Shown: piece by piece, positions 61,791 to 64,000 of the stretch | Numbering within the stretch: the stretch's first letter is position 1 | How the letters are laid out: each line of letters starts with the position of its first letter | From: Roseiflexus sp. RS-1 | GTDB taxonomy: Bacteria; Chloroflexota; Chloroflexia; Chloroflexales; Roseiflexaceae | Assembly (NCBI RefSeq): GCF_000016665.1 | Contig: NC_009523.1 | Location: forward strand, 4,525,501-4,589,500 | Length of the DNA stretch: 64,000 nucleotides | Direction: 5' to 3' | Translations under genes and position numbers: made by a program | Notes under the pieces: generated by a model | What the model was told of the DNA's origin: nothing | The model's database searches: none | Seen by the model: the letters and a program-made list of their open reading frames with translations, nothing else

Positions 61791-61930
61791 TTTTCTTCTG
61801 CGATATCGATGATTCTAACCGGGAATCGCTCCCTTTCTGGCGCCAGCGCCCTCTTGCCAGCGGACGCACACGGTGCCAACAGGCGCAACCGGGGGCATCT
61901 GTCCGGCGAGTCTGGGACGCGGCGTGCGAA

Positions 61931-62208
61931 TTATCGCCCTGCCTGCTCCGCACAGGTCGGTCCATCGTCGGGAATGCCGTACTGCGCACGCTCCTCGGGG
62001 TGAAGTCACGCTGCAGGCGAGAACAGAGATCGGCGACCGTATCGGCGATCTCGACGTCCCACAGGCGTGCGGCGCCATCGGTGCTGGTGGTGAGCACGCG
62101 CTTGTCATCGGGGATGAAGGCGATCGCCCCCGCGAGGCCAATCGTTCCCGTATGGCCAACAAACCGCCGCACCTCCTGCCCGGTCGCCGGATCCCACAGC
62201 TCAGGCAC
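61931..62208 (-). pseudogene. Remnant of a WD40-repeat protein
   Basis: The minus-strand text reads LWDPATGQEVRRFVGHTGTI and AFIPDDKRVLTTSTDGAARLWDV, one and a half WD40 repeats, then RLQRDFTP. At that point the frame must shift to read EERAQYGIPDDGPTCAEQ, the usual ending of bacterial WD40 proteins, before a stop. The N-terminal part is missing where an R1 copy begins at 62216. It is broken by truncation and one frameshift. Confidence 0.75.
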
Positions 62209-62215
62209 GCGGTTG

Positions 62216-62331
62216 ATGGAGATTGAGAATTTATTCCGCTATACCGCGCTAGCCGTGGGGCTGAAGCCCTCGGCTAACCAGGGCAAAGCCCGCCTGCGCG
62301 GGCTATACCGGATTATTTATTCAAAGACCAT
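62216..62331 (-). repeat. R1 repeat, copy D, inserted in the 145-bp array unit
   Basis: The 116-bp copy reads, on the minus strand, from ATGGTCTTTGAA to CTCAATCTCCAT with no gaps. Its flanks, GCGGTTG and AAACCGC, are the two sides of a GCGGTT-AACCGC hairpin that appears uninterrupted in the neighbouring array. R1 therefore lies exactly in that hairpin loop. Confidence 0.85.
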
Positions 62332-63340
62332 AAACCGCGCCTGAGCGGACGCTTCGCGCCGGGCGACCGCCTAGGCGGTCGCCGTGGCAGCGTCCACGCA
62401 GGTGGACGCCCGGCGAAAAGCCTTCCAGAGGCGATTTCAATCGCTGAACGCCAGGCAGCCTGAGCTCAGGCATGCGGTTGAAGCCGCGCCTGAGCGGACG
62501 CTTCGCGCCGGGCGACCGCCTAGGCGGTCGCCGTGGTGGCGTCCACGCAGGTGGACGCCCGGCGAAAAGCCTTCCAGAGGCGATTTCAATCGCTGAACGC
62601 CAGGCAGCCTGAGCTCAGGCATGCGGTTGAAACCGCTAGGAGGACGCTTCGCGCCGGGCGACCGCCTAGGCGGTCGCCGTGGCAGCGTCCACGCAGGTGG
62701 ACGCCCGGCGAAAAGCCTTCCAGAGGCGATTGCAAGCGCTGAACTGAGGTAACTGCTCAGGCATGCGGTTGAAACCGCGCCTGAGCGGACGCTTCGCGCC
62801 GGGCGACCGCCTAGGCGGTCGCCGTGGTGGCGTCCACGCAGGTGGACGCCCGGCGAAAAGCCTTCCAGAGGCGATTTCAATCGCTGAACTGAGGTAACCG
62901 CTCAGGCATGCGGTTGAAACCGCGCCTGAGCGGACGCTTCGCGCCGGGCGACCGCCTATGCGGTCGCCGTGGCAGCGTCCACGCAGGTGGACGCCCGGCG
63001 AAAAGCCTTCCAGAGGCGATTTCAATCGCTGAACTGAGGTAACTGCTCAGGCATGCGGTTGAAACCGCGCCTGAGCGGACGCTTCGCGCCGGGCGACCGC
63101 CTATGCGGTCGCCGTGGCAGCGTCCACGCAGGTGGACGCCCGGCGAAAAGCCTTCCAGAGGCGATTTCAATCGCTGAACTGAGGTAACTGCTCAGGCATG
63201 CGGTTGAAACCGCGCCTGAGCGGACGCTTCGCGCCAGGCGACCGCCTATGAGGTCGCTGTGGCAGCGTCCACGCAGGTGGACGCCCGGCTAAAAGCTTTC
63301 CAGAGGCGATTTCAATCGCTGAACGCCAGGCAGCCTGAGT
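62332..63340. repeat. Seven-unit tandem array of about 145 bp, dense in hairpins
   Basis: Reference points GGACGCTTCGCGCC fall at 62347, 62496, 62642, 62787, 62932, 63077 and 63222, giving spacings of 149, 146 and then 145. Each unit contains GCGACCGCCTAGGCGGTCGC (a perfect 20-bp palindrome in the first four units), GCGTCCAC/GTGGACGC with a GCAG loop, GCGATT/AATCGC and CGGTT/AACCG hairpins. The last unit is the most diverged. Reading frames through the array in both directions are by-products of a length with few stops and are not called. Confidence 0.85.
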
Positions 63341-63451
63341 AGTTACCTGCTGAGGACATAACGTCCATAACACGTCTGCAAGCGCCGCCACCGGGAGGTC
63401 GGGAACGCGGTAGAACATCGGGACGTTGGTGATGAACTTTGATAGCACTGC

Positions 63452-63571
63452 TCACGCAGCCCGGCGTTGCAGGTCATAGGGCTGGATCAAGACCTCAGCC
63501 GGCGCCCCTAAGCCCTGGTGTAACTTCCGAATCATCTCAAGCGTAACATGATCCCGCAATGGGATCAAGAA
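63452..63571 (-). pseudogene. Fragment of a HigA-type antitoxin (C-terminal)
   Basis: The minus-strand reading HVTLEMIRKLHQGLGAPAEV, then LIQPYDLQRRAA and a stop, matches the end of HigA-type antitoxins (TLEMIRKLHQGLGIPAEVL is the usual wording). Only about 40 residues remain; the HTH core and the toxin partner are missing. It is too short to be functional. Confidence 0.6.
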
Positions 63572-63589
63572 GCCGCGCCCTTAATCGTT

Positions 63590-63779
63590 CTACAGTGGCA
63601 TTGCAAGTACACGCAAGGCATATGTTTCACCACCGACCCACTCGTCATCGGGTTCGCCAGGAACCACCGGCTCGAAGCGCAGGAGCGATGCGGAGACAAA
63701 GCATCGAGTCCGGGCGGTTGATCGCATCCCAGAATTGTTCAGCCGCACCATCGAATGTGGTTGAAATCCGTACCAGCGT
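63590..63779 (-). pseudogene. Frameshifted fragment of an SRPBCC-type protein
   Basis: The minus strand encodes LVRISTTFDGAAEQFWDAIN, then after a one-base frame change LLRFEPVVPGEPDDEWVGG, then a stop. Together they match the start of SRPBCC (START-like) proteins such as polyketide-cyclase-like proteins. The first frame lacks a start codon, and the second ends early. It lies between the HigA and serine-hydrolase fragments on the same strand. Confidence 0.55.
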
Positions 63780-63821
63780 GAATCATTCCTGTGCTGATGG
63801 TTGCGCCATCCGCCAGCCCGC

Positions 63822-64000
63822 TCAACGTGCAGTGCGAACCAGATCCATCATGAAGAAAAATGGCCGTGCCGGGGCAATCACGTTCAGGGTTCCGGTGATA
63901 TAGAGCGACCGCGACGGGCAGGCGAAGGCGAAGGACCCGGTCGAGCCGGAATGGCCGACGAATTCAGGGAGCGGGGTAATCCAGAAGTAACGCGGCAATT
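63822..64000 (-). CDS. C-terminus of a class C beta-lactamase-like serine hydrolase (partial)
   Basis: The last 59 residues of a minus-strand gene enter from the right edge. FVGHSGSTGSFAFACPSRSL is the conserved HxGxTG-type end motif of the serine beta-lactamase-like hydrolase family, in the position of the KTG box. The rest, including the SxxK Ser and YxN, lies beyond the window. Whether it is intact cannot be judged here. Confidence 0.7.
   Translation of the reverse strand, partial: LPRYFWITPLPEFVGHSGSTGSFAFACPSRSLYITGTLNVIAPARPFFFMMDLVRTAR

Noticed and set aside
62384-63170. Short reading frames repeated in the 145-bp array on both strands
   Set aside because: They exist because the units contain few stop codons. 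They have no consistent start and change when unit length varies between 145 and 149 bp.
62332-63340. CRISPR array
   Set aside because: The units are 145-149 bp and nearly identical along their whole length; there are no short repeats with unique spacers, and no cas genes are nearby.

Overview
The window looks like the chromosome of a filamentous anoxygenic Chloroflexota, most likely Roseiflexus or a close relative. The grounds are GC-rich coding DNA, serine/threonine kinases with long Pro/Thr tails, secreted proteins ending in an 'LPLV' tail, no outer-membrane polysaccharide exporter, and many short hairpin repeats. The genus is an inference; no rRNA or tRNA is present to test it.

Layout. 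1-7.5 kb: mainly minus-strand genes, namely a truncated sugar ABC permease, a PQQ-type beta-propeller, a LacI regulator with a strong promoter/operator, an alkyltransferase-like DNA repair protein, a kinase with LGFP-like repeats and a PIG-V-like mannosyltransferase. 7.6-16.2 kb: a PBP1A-type penicillin-binding protein that may be leaderless, a glucosaminidase, a DUF433 protein, a large SdrD-B surface protein, a di-heme peroxidase and a VOC protein. 16.4-18.3 kb: a 1.5-kb mobile element carrying an IS110-type transposase, inserted into a 116-bp repeat (called R1 here). 18.3-21.8 kb: a HEPN-CBS fusion protein and a coupled membrane protein/lipoprotein pair. 21.9-23.2 kb: 260-bp direct repeats, then an AT-rich leader. 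23.25-47.9 kb: one long plus-strand exopolysaccharide locus of 19 genes. It holds a Wzz-like protein fused to a dead tyrosine-kinase domain, a HlyD-type adaptor, a large unknown lipoprotein, Wzx, Wzy, two glycosyltransferases, the initiating phosphoglycosyl transferase, and a modification block (GNAT, PIG-L deacetylase, ACP, AMP ligase, asparagine-synthase-type amidotransferase, NadE-like enzyme, FemAB-like, DegT aminotransferase), then YdcF, a FlaA1/CapD dehydratase and a GDP-sugar epimerase. 47.9-48.6 kb: repeats. 48.6-61.8 kb: housekeeping genes (an unknown protein that seems to start at CTG, aroA, an FHA-winged-helix regulator divergent from a second Ser/Thr kinase, mfd, tig-clpP-clpX and an MTA phosphorylase). 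61.8-64 kb: a decayed region with a WD40 remnant, an R1 copy, a seven-unit array of about 145 bp, fragments of HigA-like and SRPBCC genes, and the C-terminus of a serine hydrolase.

Three things stand out. First, the 116-bp R1 repeat has imperfect terminal inverted repeats, and at every copy seen it sits at or near the centre of a hairpin, including the hairpin loop of another R1 copy. Second, a HEPN RNase-like domain with an RNCLAH motif is fused to a CBS pair. Third, the exopolysaccharide locus contains an ACP/AMP-ligase pair next to two PP-loop amide-forming enzymes and acyltransferases, resembling exosortase-associated clusters but with no exosortase in view. All calls come from reading the sequence; no database search was run.
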